Shown: positions 9,901 to 18,389, numbered from the stretch's first letter. The stretch is DNA of 64,000 nucleotides from Paenibacillus sp. cl123 (GCF_900101595.1 NZ_FMYY01000005.1:295617-359616); one strand, 5' to 3'. Translations and numbers: made by a program. The notes: a model not told the origin generated them from the sequence alone.

Positions 9901-12900
9901 TTTGATCAGCTTGTTTGCATTGGCGATCAATTGCTTGCTGTTGTCGAGCTCGGGGTAGACCATGGACAGCATGCTTGCCCCAAGCACGGCGTCGGATTCC
10001 CAGTTGCTCGCCCCCAGCTGAACGCTGTAATCATCCAGCTCATGGCGGTCCCGGGCGTCATTCAAAAACAGATTCATATAGTTGAGCTTGCCGATCAAAT
10101 CCTGGTACTCCTCGTCCGAGTATACACCGGAGTCCTTGATAAAGGTGAGGGCGGAAGCGACGATGGAAGCGACTCGGCCGCCCTGCACTTTTCCGTAAGC
10201 ATCGATGTTATCAGGTCTGGAATCGTTGACCAGCCAATGCTCGGCGCCCTGCAGGAAGTCGTTGAGTCTTAAGTAAATCCGCTCCTTCGCTTTTTGCGCA
10301 TAGGCTAAATCTCCCGTAACCGCGTACACCAAGGCGTCGGCTTGAACGCTCAAATTGCTCGGCGGGGCGATCGTCGATTTCCGGTTGTTGACCAGCTCCA
10401 CTGAACCAAGCGCCGTTCCGTTCGCATTCTTATACGTGATGACCGCTTTGACTCCGTTCTTCAGCTTGCCGTCGATCTTGGCGGCAAAGGTTAGCGTATG
10501 CGCCACATTGGCGGCAACGGCAATGTGTTGGCCGGAGGCCCAGGCGCCCTGGTCATTAGCCGTAGGATTCTCGATGTAGATCGAGCGTCGGCCCGCGTCG
10601 GCGTAATTGGTCCGGTTCTCCCAGGCGAGCACCGGATTTCCCTTGACGGCCGTCGGCGTCCAATGATCGGGAAGCTGGCCGCCATCCTCGAAGCCGGCGT
10701 TCCAAATATCCAGATCAGCCGTGTCTGCTGGTGAGATTTTTACGCTATCGATCCAGGCATGGCCGAGACCCGATGCCTCGTTATCCGCCGAATCCAGCAT
10801 AAACTGCAGCCCGATAGAAGCGGTGCCGGAAGGCGGCGTAAAGTTCAAGGTCGTCGAATTGCTCCACAGCTTATATTCCGCGTTCAAAGCCTCATAGTTC
10901 ACATCATCTTGCAGGAACCGCTTCTGGGCGATCAGATCCTGCAGGGTCTGTTCGTCCGATAGTTGTTTGGCTTCCTCGTATTTGGCCTTCAGGTCAGGGC
11001 TTACCTTGATGTTGGCCCGCAGCTGCTCCAGCCCTTCATTCGTAAAGTACAGGGTGGCTTCCGTTCCGGATTCGCTTCGGAGCACCTGGGCGTCCCGCAT
11101 CGCTTTCATGGCGTCATATACGCGGACAAGCGCAGCACCGACGGCCTCTACCGGGCCTTCTTGCCTGGCGGCGGAAGCCTCGGCGACGGCAAGCCTCAGC
11201 TCATCCATGGCCGCTGGCGGGTACTGCCAGGCTTGCTTGCCTGCTTCGCCCTGATCCAGCAGGTCGTTGGCGGCGCGAATGATCCGCTCGTATTTGTCCT
11301 GCAGCTTAGCGTCGACGATCTGATTCAGGCTCAGCTCCAAGTAAGGACGCTTATCGGCAGCCGTCGTCTCCTTGGCGTAAATTTCCGATGCATAGCGGGT
11401 GCCTGCCGCATTGCTGAAGCTTAGCGTGAGCAGCTTATCTCCGAGAAGCTCGGCTTGGACGGGCACGGTCAGATCAACGGCTCCGGTTCCGGCGGCGTCC
11501 TTGGCGCCCAAGGTGAAGGTATTCACGACCGGTCCGAGCGCCGGCTCTCCCGAGGACGGATAGAGAAGCGTGCTTTCCGACCAAGAGTCGTCCGCCCCGT
11601 AATGAACCTCTGTCACATTGCGGTCCGTCTTCCAATTGGTCACGCGCAGCTCCGCCTTGTTCACTTGTCCGGAAACGTTGGACAGGTCGAATTTCATATA
11701 GGCGGTGCGGCCTTCGCCATAGATCAAAGTGCCGCCGTTATGCGGTTTATTTTTCTCGCTTGTCCAGACGAAAGCGTCGTCCGCCGGCGTCAGCTGAATG
11801 GTGGCATAGGTGCCGGACAATATATGACTGCTCGGGTACCACGCGATAAGCTCCTTCAGCCCGTATTTGTTCGAATAGGGGTGGGACGCTCTGGAGTAAT
11901 GCTCGATGGCATATCGGATGTCCTCGTCCTGGCGAGGCGAATAGAACGCTCTGTGACGAACGAAGGGCAGCTTATAGCTGCCGTCCAGCACGGACCGGGC
12001 GTGGGCAATCTGATCGGCCACCGCTGTTTTGGAGGCTTCGGTGTACATCTCCGGCTCGATGAGCAGCATCGTCTCCGCTTCCCATATCAGCGCGTGAAGC
12101 GTCTGACGGTATTCGGAAAATTCCAGCTTGTTGGCCTTGGCGTCTACAACGCGGTCGGACGTTATTGTGCTCTTGTGATAGGCGGAGCCTGCTTCGCGAA
12201 GCTGCCTGAGCGCGAGCTTCAAATCTCCCGCAGGATTGGCCAGAGCCGAACGGGCCGCCTGAATCTTAGAAGCAAACAGCTCTCGGGCTGCCTGAGCGAC
12301 CTGGCCTGGCCCGGTCCCGACGCTGTACTCGCCGAGCAGCAGCTCCGCTTTGTCGAGCAGGGCCGTCATACTGCTCTCCAGCGCCGGCGTGCGCAGCGAA
12401 AGCTTCGGTACGAGCATTTGGATCTGGGCCGAATCGGCGGCCGTTCCATACTGAATGGTTGCATGCATGTTGACATTCGCATCCGTCCCGTCAGCGGCAG
12501 GGCGGTGGACCGCTCCCGTATCGGAGATCGTGTCCGGCCGGTCCGAGGTCCATGTGACGGTGGAGAAGCCGTAAGAGCCGATCGTCTGCAAATACACGTC
12601 CTCATACACCGTCATGTTGTTGTATTTGGCGATGAGCAGCTCCTTGTCCCTGGCCACGCGCTGCGCATCGGTGGGTGTTGGCAGCTTTTGGACCGTCACA
12701 TTCATTATAGCGGTGTCGGATGTGTCCCCGTGGGCGAGGACCGCCGTTAGCGTAACCGGGATATCGGCTTCGGTATATGCCGGCCGGATCACTTCTCCCG
12801 TGCCGCTGATGACGGAGGGCTTGTCGGAGGTCCAGACGATGGAGGTGTTAAAGGGACCTTCCGCCGGCAAGGTCAGATTGGCCGTCACGGTCTTGTTATG

Positions 12901-13566
12901 GAATTGACCAAGCAGCGCCGCTTTATCGGCGGCTACACGCTCTGCACTCGTTAACGCTTTCAAAACCGACACTTCCAGCACCGGTCTCCAGGCGGCGGTC
13001 GCATGTTCCTTGGATGCCAGATCCGCGCCCGGGCTTGCGCTTATGTTATCCCGCCTGAAGACGAGCGTTAACGCTTGATCTCCTGAGACTTCGGCTTTGA
13101 CCGCATCCGTAACAAGCACCGGAATCATCGTTCCGGCTCCGCCGCTTGCCGTACCGGTAGCGATCGCATTTTCTGCAGGCGGGTCCTGGGGACGATTGGC
13201 GTAGGTGACTGTATTCTCCGACCAATTGTCGTATACGCTGCGGTATACCGTGTAATTGGCCGCATTTGTGTTCGTTTTGTACAACTTTAATGTAGCGCTT
13301 TCAATAGGGTCGGTAATGCCGCTTAAATCGAATTTCATCATAAACTGCCGGTTAGCTCCCAAGATCAACGTACCGCTTGGCGATGTGGCGCCGGTGTTGG
13401 CTGCGTTTATGCTGGCGTCGTCCGTGGGGCTCAGCTTGAGCACAACCGTACTGAGCGATCCATCCTCCTCGGCATAGCCCGGGGACGAGATTCCTGCCGC
13501 TAAGCTGAGCATCATGCTCAACACGATCATGCAGGATATGCGCTTGTTCCAAAGTCTACCAAACAT
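7000..13566 (-). CDS. Secreted S-layer-anchored multidomain heparinase II/III-like lyase
   Basis: A 2188-residue exported surface enzyme. Start ATG 13566 is preceded by GGAGG. Visible order: signal peptide (~1-32, ending SSPGYA); a DNRLRE-type beta-sandwich (~38-205; DDASINAANTG, YDNWSENTVTY); two bacterial Ig-like repeats (~206-300 and 301-395; VTWTSDRPDTISDTG in the second); helical FIVAR-like stretches; a second DNRLRE domain (~590-750); a carbohydrate-binding-like sandwich (~880-1080); the helical toroid; the catalytic beta half with GHGHYDQGSF near residue 1405; a fibronectin III domain (~1690-1780); a Ser-Asp linker; and three SLH repeats (~2000-2188) that bind secondary cell-wall polymer. 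It is the only plainly extracellular depolymerase in the window. A cre-like box lies 55-68 bases upstream, suggesting CcpA repression. Polymer specificity is not readable. Confidence 0.88.
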   Translation of the reverse strand: MFGRLWNKRISCMIVLSMMLSLAAGISSPGYAEEDGSLSTVVLKLSPTDDASINAANTGATSPSGTLILGANRQFMMKFDLSGITDPIESATLKLYKTNTNAANYTVYRSVYDNWSENTVTYANRPQDPPAENAIATGTASGGAGTMIPVLVTDAVKAEVSGDQALTLVFRRDNISASPGADLASKEHATAAWRPVLEVSVLKALTSAERVAADKAALLGQFHNKTVTANLTLPAEGPFNTSIVWTSDKPSVISGTGEVIRPAYTEADIPVTLTAVLAHGDTSDTAIMNVTVQKLPTPTDAQRVARDKELLIAKYNNMTVYEDVYLQTIGSYGFSTVTWTSDRPDTISDTGAVHRPAADGTDANVNMHATIQYGTAADSAQIQMLVPKLSLRTPALESSMTALLDKAELLLGEYSVGTGPGQVAQAARELFASKIQAARSALANPAGDLKLALRQLREAGSAYHKSTITSDRVVDAKANKLEFSEYRQTLHALIWEAETMLLIEPEMYTEASKTAVADQIAHARSVLDGSYKLPFVRHRAFYSPRQDEDIRYAIEHYSRASHPYSNKYGLKELIAWYPSSHILSGTYATIQLTPADDAFVWTSEKNKPHNGGTLIYGEGRTAYMKFDLSNVSGQVNKAELRVTNWKTDRNVTEVHYGADDSWSESTLLYPSSGEPALGPVVNTFTLGAKDAAGTGAVDLTVPVQAELLGDKLLTLSFSNAAGTRYASEIYAKETTAADKRPYLELSLNQIVDAKLQDKYERIIRAANDLLDQGEAGKQAWQYPPAAMDELRLAVAEASAARQEGPVEAVGAALVRVYDAMKAMRDAQVLRSESGTEATLYFTNEGLEQLRANIKVSPDLKAKYEEAKQLSDEQTLQDLIAQKRFLQDDVNYEALNAEYKLWSNSTTLNFTPPSGTASIGLQFMLDSADNEASGLGHAWIDSVKISPADTADLDIWNAGFEDGGQLPDHWTPTAVKGNPVLAWENRTNYADAGRRSIYIENPTANDQGAWASGQHIAVAANVAHTLTFAAKIDGKLKNGVKAVITYKNANGTALGSVELVNNRKSTIAPPSNLSVQADALVYAVTGDLAYAQKAKERIYLRLNDFLQGAEHWLVNDSRPDNIDAYGKVQGGRVASIVASALTFIKDSGVYSDEEYQDLIGKLNYMNLFLNDARDRHELDDYSVQLGASNWESDAVLGASMLSMVYPELDNSKQLIANANKLIKAQLQYAVGQEGEWPESIRYHVAVLQRFAAYAKSLRNQTGEDWFALPKLVKMFQYNTDVQTPPYAYADGYINSPIFGDDVMTFGNEFALLGVYYDEVARSNEALASKMYQTWVKAGSRLPANGAETILLESFFTPVGRTPAYVPFKLSSTDMYKGVGLVMFRNHSGTPKDTFMSVMANTAPLGHGHYDQGSFTLYAGSTPLVLDPGIESYFAGSTGWYRGSSTHATVQFRKTDNSGYLNTPAVSTNHAFATNSHLDMMSLQIADPNGGSTGSHTRSIAYIKNGFEAFIIRDQIQGASSGTIWNLPVAATKLSEINGNRIESTGHYGMDLETTVLQPANPAIKQEWGRSTNMTPSVDGEKKLAYIRIANGPNMNYLTVLYPKAKGAEGLTTEKLGTVETVDAYRLRTSAGGEAYAVINHAASPAELSLASDTELMDLKSEAVYAASGGTVSLSIAGNELVILMKPAVRPQWPAEAIVSSGQVTSAGAMLRWSAAAGAAGYDIRVGDRWYMGITDAVYTVTGLRPDTGYGVEVRAYNADGYAEDTIAGRFTTSRTSGSSDSDSDSDSDTPAPPTHVPGNPGHNQIPGGSLQAIGADGIVDEAALKQAWSLTNQVRIQLAGDSVLLPAAALAGAARNPDASVTISSSLGDFILPLKVLPLAGLPGTDGAKLKFRVTIQLAAASGQKSVAAAADAIGAKLLSPAIDFKLAATTEDGRVIPLDDFGGIYVKRTIALQGTVSPKAAVALYDEAAQRLSFVPGRINGGKAEFMRTGSSIYTVIELERTFSDMHDHWAKADIELLASKLIVDGAASDAFAADRSITRAEWASLLVRSLGLSLSGENAFRDVLPGDWYSSAVSTAVQAGIAGGYPDGTFRPDAPVTREELAAMLIRALDVAGSPAASLTAEQAQAVLAKFGDSSGSPWATTEMAQAVETGILQGQTSASLGALAQATRAEAAVMLKRFLERCGFID
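8206..8241 (-). repeat. Short Ser-Asp coding microsatellite (linker)
   Basis: Six-base units encoding alternating Ser-Asp (SDSDSDSDS) between the fibronectin III domain and the region leading to the SLH repeats of the surface lyase. Low-complexity linkers like this can change length by slippage. Confidence 0.7.
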
Positions 13567-13620
13567 GTTCTGACATACCTCCGGTATATTAGATTGTGCG
13601 GGTTAACGTCCGTAGGATTG

Positions 13621-13654
13621 ATAAAGCGCTTTCAACTCCCGCCAGCACACTATA
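13621..13654 (-). promoter_or_regulatory. Promoter -10 and cre-like box of the surface lyase gene
   Basis: Read on the minus strand, TATAGT (13654-13649) is a plausible -10 and, 14 bases further, TGAAAGCGCTTTAT (13634-13621) matches the CcpA cre consensus at 13 of 14 positions (consensus recalled as TGWAARCGYTWNCW). A cre just downstream of the start point would act as a roadblock. No good -35 is visible. Confidence 0.6.
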
Positions 13655-13792
13655 TCACAAAGAAATATGCGGTTTTTTAAGGTGAACATGCGTTTTTTTT
13701 AGATCGTGAAATTTTGGGTATTTCCGTTACTCTATCCTCTTATTTTGAGGGATTCGTTAGTTTTTAGGGGATAAGCAGGTAGCTTGAAAGAC

Positions 13793-13840
13793 AAAGGCGA
13801 TATTTTTGCTTGCGTACGCAGGCACGAATACCGCCTTTTG
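13793..13840. terminator. Terminator downstream of AraC gene
   Basis: AAAGGCGATA and its near complement TA(C)CGCCTTT enclose a second palindrome TGCGTACGCA; T-rich tails lie on both sides. It follows the minus-strand AraC gene that ends at 13866. The rest of 13655-13865 is AT-rich with no gene seen. Confidence 0.6.
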
Positions 13841-13865
13841 TTTTGTTAGGCATCGAAGTGGAATC

Positions 13866-14762
13866 TCAGGAATAAAAGCTTGGCTTATCGTGCCTGATCA
13901 AGTCCTTAAGCTGCCGCTCCCGGTATTCTCTGGGCGTCATGCCGCGTATGCGCAGGAAGGCGCGGGAGAACGTCGGGAACGAGGAGAAGCCGGATTCGTA
14001 CGCCACCTGAGAGATAGGCAGATCGGAGGAAAGGAGCAGGCTGCACGCATGGCGAACGCGCAGCTCATGCAGCAGATCTACGAAGTGGATGCCGAAGGTT
14101 TCTCCGAACTGCTTGCTGAGCCGGGTTGGGTGGATCTGAAACCGCTCGGACAAGGCGCCCAAGGATAAAGCATCCAAGTAGTGCTCATATACGTACTGGA
14201 CAACCGGCCATATGCTTTTCGCAGCGCGGGAGGGCGGCTGCGGCTGACTGGCCGGTGCGTGTGCTCCGCTGCTGCGGACATACAGCGATAGCGCCTCGAG
14301 CAGCAAAGCCCTAAGCATAATCGGCCTCCAGGCAAGCGCCCCTTCATGCTCCCGGTAGAGTCTCTCCCACAAGGCCAGCCCTTCGGAATAGGCCTCGCCT
14401 TGCAGCTGGGTATAGGCCGGCTGGGAGCTGTTTTTTCCCAGTATGATATCCTTCAAGCCCCAGGCGGCTTCCGGACCGGCGGTCAACAGCCTCATATCGA
14501 AATTGCAGATGAACATGACGAGCGATTCTCCCGCCCGCGCTCGGTACTCGTGAATCTGGTACGGCAGCAGGAGAACCATGGAGCCGGGCAGCAGCTCATG
14601 CTCGGTCCCGTTGATGCGCTCCGTGCCCGTCCCTTCCAGCACCAAGGAGAATTCGATGAAATCGTGACGATGCGAGGACACGGAGGTATATGTTTTCTTC
14701 TTCATATGAAAGGGAAAATCGGAATCGATATTAGGGAATTCGAACATATATTGCGGATACAT
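13866..14762 (-). CDS. AraC-family regulator of the adjacent aldolase/importer genes
   Basis: 298 residues. The N-terminal ~110 residues form a cupin-like sensor (HRHDFIEFSLVLEGTGTERING), expected to bind a small sugar-type effector. The C-terminal ~100 residues carry two AraC helix-turn-helix motifs (LSERFQIHPTRLSKQFGETF and VAYESGFSSFPTFSRAFLRI) ending in MTPREYR. AAGGAGG lies upstream of ATG 14762. The gene is divergent from the NanA-like gene, and the shared region has a 9-base direct repeat 20 bases apart (14822, 14842) fitting an AraC dimer site. It probably activates the aldolase/CUT1 operon (inference). Confidence 0.9.
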   Translation of the reverse strand: MYPQYMFEFPNIDSDFPFHMKKKTYTSVSSHRHDFIEFSLVLEGTGTERINGTEHELLPGSMVLLLPYQIHEYRARAGESLVMFICNFDMRLLTAGPEAAWGLKDIILGKNSSQPAYTQLQGEAYSEGLALWERLYREHEGALAWRPIMLRALLLEALSLYVRSSGAHAPASQPQPPSRAAKSIWPVVQYVYEHYLDALSLGALSERFQIHPTRLSKQFGETFGIHFVDLLHELRVRHACSLLLSSDLPISQVAYESGFSSFPTFSRAFLRIRGMTPREYRERQLKDLIRHDKPSFYS

Positions 14763-14821
14763 CCTGAGCCTTCGCCTCCTTATCGGTACAGCTTCATTAT
14801 ACGGGGATTGATTTCGTAAAG

Positions 14822-14850
14822 AAATGAAAGCTTTAATAAAAAAATGAAAG
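14822..14850. promoter_or_regulatory. Candidate AraC operator, direct repeats
   Basis: AAATGAAAG occurs at 14822-14830 and 14842-14850, two helical turns apart in the same orientation, in the divergent region between the AraC and NanA-like genes. Confidence 0.5.
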
Positions 14851-14926
14851 ATGTACGCCTCTCCCGAAAGGTAAAATATGTATGAGCTTCATATTCTACA
14901 AGCGACACTGGGAGAGGACGATCCTT

Positions 14927-15862
14927 ATGGACAAAACAACAATAAACCGCGAATCGTTTCGCGGCATCTTTACCGCCCTGCTGACACCGATGATGGAGAA
15001 TGGGGCGATCGACTTCGAATCGCTGGACCGATTGGTCGAGCATCAGATCTCGCAGGGCATTCAGGGATTTTATGTAGGCGGAAGCACAGGGGAAGGATTT
15101 ATTCTGACAAGCGAAGAGCGGCAGCAGCTACTGGAGGCCGTCCTGAGGCGGGCGAAGGGGCGCGTCTCGGTTATCGCGCATATCGGCTGCATCAGCACGA
15201 TGGAGTCGATCCGGCTGGCGAAGCACGCGGAGTTTCATGGAGCCGATGCGGTATCGGCGGTCGTTCCGTTTTATTATAAAATTTCAATGAAGGAAATTCG
15301 CGAGCACTACGAAGCCATCATGGAGGCTGTTTCCCTGCCGATGCTTATCTATCATTTCCCCGGCGCTACGGGAGTCAGTCTGTCCATGGACTTCTATGAG
15401 CTGATGAGCCGGCATCCCCGGTGTATCGGCGTGAAGTTCACTTCGCTGAATCTGTTTGAGATGCAGCAGATTCGCGCGCGCTGCGGCGAGGAGTTCCTGA
15501 TCTATAACGGACACGACGAGGTATACATCGGCGGCGCTTACACCGGTTCGGACGGCGCTATCGGCAGCACCTACAACATGATGCCGGGCTTGTTCGTGAA
15601 GATGTATGAGCTTGTTTCGACGGAGGAGACGCCTCGGATGGCTTCCCTGCAGGCGATGCAGGCGGAAGCGAATGCCGTGATTGCGCACATGATTCAATAT
15701 GATGTGATCGCCTATGAGAAATATGTGCTTTATCTGCAGGGCGTTTTGCAGACGCCTGCGGTACGGCAGCCGCTTAAGCAATTTACGTCGGAGGAGCGCC
15801 GCCAGATTGAAGCTTTCTATGATCAGAGCGAGGTGCTTCGGCGTTACCGGAGCTCGCTGTGA
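14927..15862 (+). CDS. nanA: N-acetylneuraminate lyase / dihydrodipicolinate synthase family aldolase
   Basis: Class I aldolase of the DapA/NanA superfamily, 311 residues from ATG 14927, which follows GGGAGAGGA (14910-14918); an in-frame ATG at 14882 lacks a site. The pyruvate-binding motif is GGSTGEGF, as in N-acetylneuraminate lyases rather than the GTTGE of DapA. Tyr142 (YHFPGATG) and Schiff-base Lys170 (GVKFTS) sit at the spacing of the E. coli NanA pair (Tyr137/Lys165, recalled). The expected reaction is N-acetylneuraminate to N-acetylmannosamine plus pyruvate, in the cytosol. The CUT1 importer downstream and a GH33 sialidase at 28.8 kb support a sialic-acid role. nanE and nanK are not in the window. 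A 2-keto-3-deoxy sugar-acid aldolase is the main alternative. Confidence 0.8.
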   Translation: MDKTTINRESFRGIFTALLTPMMENGAIDFESLDRLVEHQISQGIQGFYVGGSTGEGFILTSEERQQLLEAVLRRAKGRVSVIAHIGCISTMESIRLAKHAEFHGADAVSAVVPFYYKISMKEIREHYEAIMEAVSLPMLIYHFPGATGVSLSMDFYELMSRHPRCIGVKFTSLNLFEMQQIRARCGEEFLIYNGHDEVYIGGAYTGSDGAIGSTYNMMPGLFVKMYELVSTEETPRMASLQAMQAEANAVIAHMIQYDVIAYEKYVLYLQGVLQTPAVRQPLKQFTSEERRQIEAFYDQSEVLRRYRSSL

Positions 15863-15866
15863 CGGA

Positions 15867-15893
15867 AGACCCGTCTCCCGAGCCTTCGGGTCT
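15867..15893 (+). terminator. Weak terminator-like hairpin after aldolase gene
   Basis: AGACCCG / CGGGTCT stem with a 13-base loop just after the aldolase stop, followed by a T-rich rather than pure-T stretch. May reduce read-through into the binding-protein gene. Confidence 0.5.
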
Positions 15894-15933
15894 GCGGTTA
15901 ATTTTATCATATAAAAGGCTAATTTCGGCATGT

Positions 15934-15977
15934 TACCGGCGCTCTCTCCGGTACTTTATAATGTGATTAACCAATCA
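15934..15977 (+). promoter_or_regulatory. Promoter and inverted repeats before CUT1 binding-protein gene
   Basis: A perfect TATAAT (15957-15962) has no -35 match; in its place is TACCGG-8-CCGGTA (15934-15953), and a second palindrome TGATTaaccAATCA lies at 15964-15977. This suggests a regulated promoter with an activator and/or repressor site. Confidence 0.5.
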
Positions 15978-16017
15978 CGACAAGTGATGGAGAACCTAAT
16001 AACGCTGGGGTGACAGG

Positions 16018-17367
16018 ATGAAAAAGCTGGTTAATAAGGGAGTCGCGGTACTGATCATGGCAAGCCTCGCCGCAGGCTGTGCGGGGGGCTCGGAGCCGAA
16101 GCCTGCAGGGGCAGGCGCAGAGACGACGGCGGGGAACGCCAAGCCGGTCAAGCTTACCGTATGGGCGGGAACCGGATTTAAGGACATTGAGGGCTATGAC
16201 AGCAAAAATTACGGGGATTGGGAGAAGGCGAAGGCCAAGGAGTTTCAGAAGCTGCATCCGAACGTGACCATCCAGGTGGAATCCGTTCCGTTTACCGAAA
16301 TCGAGCAGAAGGTGAATGTGGCTGTCGCCGGCAATAATCCGCCGGACATCCTGTATGACAACATTCCGATCCGGATCAGCAAGCATGCCCGCAATGGCGT
16401 GCTGGAAGAGCTGGAAGCCGTAGTGAGCGCGGATAAGGCGGACTGGAAGGAAGCGTTCCTGCAGATGGGGACCATCAACGGCAAACTGTATGCGCTGCCT
16501 CTGGGAAGCGTTCCCCAAGTCATGTTCCTCAACAAGACCATTTTCGATAAACACGGCGTGACGTTGCCGCAGGACCGCTCGTGGACTTGGAATGAAATGA
16601 AGGATGCTCTGAAGAAGGCGGCCGATAAAAACATATACGGCATCGCGTATTTTGCCAAAAATGAGCAGGCCGACCAGGTGATGGTCAGCAATCTGCTTGC
16701 CGCCGGCGCGCAATGGGCGAACAAAGAGATGACCGAGTACACGATCAACGGTCCGGCTGGCGTCGAGGCGCTCAGCTTTATGCTGAGTCTTCAGGACGAG
16801 GGTCTGGTGGCGCCCGGGACGGCTACGATGGACATAAGCGGAAACTTCGAGCTGTTCAAGCAGGGGAAGCTGGCTATCCTGAATCATACCTCGCCGGTTT
16901 TCGGCGATTTGGAAGCCGGGAAGAAGAACGGAGCGGTTGACCCGTCGGTTGAAGTGTATGGCATGATTCCTGTCGTGAAGGAAGGCGTTACGCCGAGAAT
17001 TACGGTAACCGGCGAGAACGGTTATGCTATCTTTAAGCAAACGGATGAAGAGAAAAAGAAGACGGCGATCGAGTTTGTTAAGTTTCTGACCCAGTCGGAC
17101 AATATCAAAGCGATCAATAAAGCCACTTACGGCATTTCGGCCCGTAAATCCGCCACCTACGAAATCACGAACAAGGATGCGGCTCAAGTATTCGAGCTAT
17201 TGAACCGGCTGGAGATCGTGGACTTGGGTAAAAACAAAGCGTATTTCTCAACGCTGAGACAAAAGTTTTATCCGGAGATGCAGGCTGCCTTCCTTAAAAC
17301 AAAAACTCCGAAGCAGGCGCTTGACGATTTCGTCAAAAACGCGAACGAACTGGCAGCTAAAAAGTAA
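16018..17367 (+). CDS. CUT1 sugar-binding lipoprotein (MalE/UgpB-like)
   Basis: 449 residues; lipoprotein signal with lipobox LAAGC, predicted lipidated Cys21. The size and N-terminal motif (KLTVWAGTG) place it in the MalE/UgpB-like family 1 of solute-binding proteins, distinct from the larger LplA-type proteins elsewhere in the window. ATG 16018 follows a G-rich site. Its permease pair follows after a GC-rich hairpin. Because of the neighbouring NanA-like gene, it may bind sialic acid or another 2-keto-sugar acid (inference; streptococcal sialic-acid importers of the Sat type are also CUT1). Confidence 0.9.
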   Translation: MKKLVNKGVAVLIMASLAAGCAGGSEPKPAGAGAETTAGNAKPVKLTVWAGTGFKDIEGYDSKNYGDWEKAKAKEFQKLHPNVTIQVESVPFTEIEQKVNVAVAGNNPPDILYDNIPIRISKHARNGVLEELEAVVSADKADWKEAFLQMGTINGKLYALPLGSVPQVMFLNKTIFDKHGVTLPQDRSWTWNEMKDALKKAADKNIYGIAYFAKNEQADQVMVSNLLAAGAQWANKEMTEYTINGPAGVEALSFMLSLQDEGLVAPGTATMDISGNFELFKQGKLAILNHTSPVFGDLEAGKKNGAVDPSVEVYGMIPVVKEGVTPRITVTGENGYAIFKQTDEEKKKTAIEFVKFLTQSDNIKAINKATYGISARKSATYEITNKDAAQVFELLNRLEIVDLGKNKAYFSTLRQKFYPEMQAAFLKTKTPKQALDDFVKNANELAAKK

Positions 17368-17388
17368 ATACCTGCGGGTGATATGCCC

Positions 17389-17436
17389 TTCCCGGTCCCG
17401 GCCTGCTCTGACGTGCAGCGCCGGGGCGAGCGGGAA
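17389..17436 (+). terminator. Intercistronic hairpin between binding protein and permeases
   Basis: TTCCCG/CGGGAA and CCCGGC/GCCGGG stems, then an inner CTGC/GCAG stem, form one long GC-rich hairpin without a U-run, between the binding-protein stop (17367) and the first permease (17487). Probably stabilises or attenuates mRNA so the binding protein is made in excess. Confidence 0.6.
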
Positions 17437-17486
17437 TTGGCTGCAGCTCGCGAAACACGCCAGGAAAGCTGAGGAGAGTTGGACGC

Positions 17487-18350
17487 ATGAAGCTACGAAA
17501 CCTGCTATGGAGTTATTTGTTTATCGGCCCGAATCTGTTGTTTCTGCTGATGTTTCTGATTATCCCGTTGTTTTATACGATATACTTGAGCTTCTTTCAA
17601 GCGGATATTTATAACTCCGCTTTTATCGGACTGGACAACTACAGAGGCTTGTTCAAGGAAACCTTATTCCTTAAATCGTTTATGAATACGTTTTATTTCG
17701 TGTTGATTATCGTACCCTGCGTTGTCGTTTTTTCACTGATAGTCGCCGCCATGATGCAGGGATTCCATACACATGCCAAAAGCTTCTTTCGCCTGATGTT
17801 TTATTTGCCTGTCGTCAGTACGCCGGTCGTGCTCTCTCTGGTATGGAGCTGGATGTATAATCCGAGCTATGGCATCGTTAAATATTTTGCCGAGCTGATC
17901 GGCTTCGGCGCTGTCGATGTGTTCTCCGGACAATTGAGCGCGATTCTGGCGCTTTCCGGCATCGTGATCACCTGGATGGTCGGCCAGCCGATCATTTTGT
18001 ACTTGTCGGCTATGGACGGAGTGTCCAAGGAGCTGTACGAAGCCGCCGAGCTTGACGGGGCTGGACCGGTCAGAGCCTTTTTTAGCATTACGCTGCCGAT
18101 GATTGCCCACACGACGCTGTTAATCGTCGTCACCTCGACCATCAGCGTGTTTCAGATTTTCGTTGTGATCCACTTGCTGACAAGCGGCGGGCCTTACCAC
18201 GGGACGGAGTCGCTTGTGTATACGATTTACCGGACCGCGTTCATCTCGCTGGAATTCGGCAAAGCCTCGGCGCAAAGTGTGATTCTGTTCATGATTATTT
18301 TGGTCATCTCGCTGCTGCAATTCCGTTTCATGAAATCGAAGCTGGATTAG
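17487..18350 (+). CDS. CUT1 ABC permease (MalF/LacF/UgpA-like)
   Basis: 287-residue membrane subunit. The N-terminus NLLWSYLFIGPNLLFLLMFL is the usual first membrane segment of the LacF/UgpA group. The EAA loop is YEAAELDGAGPVRAFFSITLP. A GAGGAG site precedes ATG 17487. It forms the translocation pore with the next gene product. No ATPase gene is present nearby. Confidence 0.93.
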   Translation: MKLRNLLWSYLFIGPNLLFLLMFLIIPLFYTIYLSFFQADIYNSAFIGLDNYRGLFKETLFLKSFMNTFYFVLIIVPCVVVFSLIVAAMMQGFHTHAKSFFRLMFYLPVVSTPVVLSLVWSWMYNPSYGIVKYFAELIGFGAVDVFSGQLSAILALSGIVITWMVGQPIILYLSAMDGVSKELYEAAELDGAGPVRAFFSITLPMIAHTTLLIVVTSTISVFQIFVVIHLLTSGGPYHGTESLVYTIYRTAFISLEFGKASAQSVILFMIILVISLLQFRFMKSKLD

Positions 18351-18389
18351 ACGAACCACGCAGGTTGGAAAGAGGAGACTTGGAAGCGA

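Noticed and set aside
8464..10272. Long plus-strand open frame (602 codons) opposite the surface lyase
   Set aside because: Lies wholly antisense to a gene with clear signal peptide, lyase motif and SLH repeats; its own translation shows no family motif and it reflects the GC-rich codon pattern of the true gene.
14927..15862. Lysine-biosynthesis DapA
   Set aside because: Has the GGSTGE motif of NanA-type enzymes rather than GTTGE, and sits with a sugar importer under an AraC gene.
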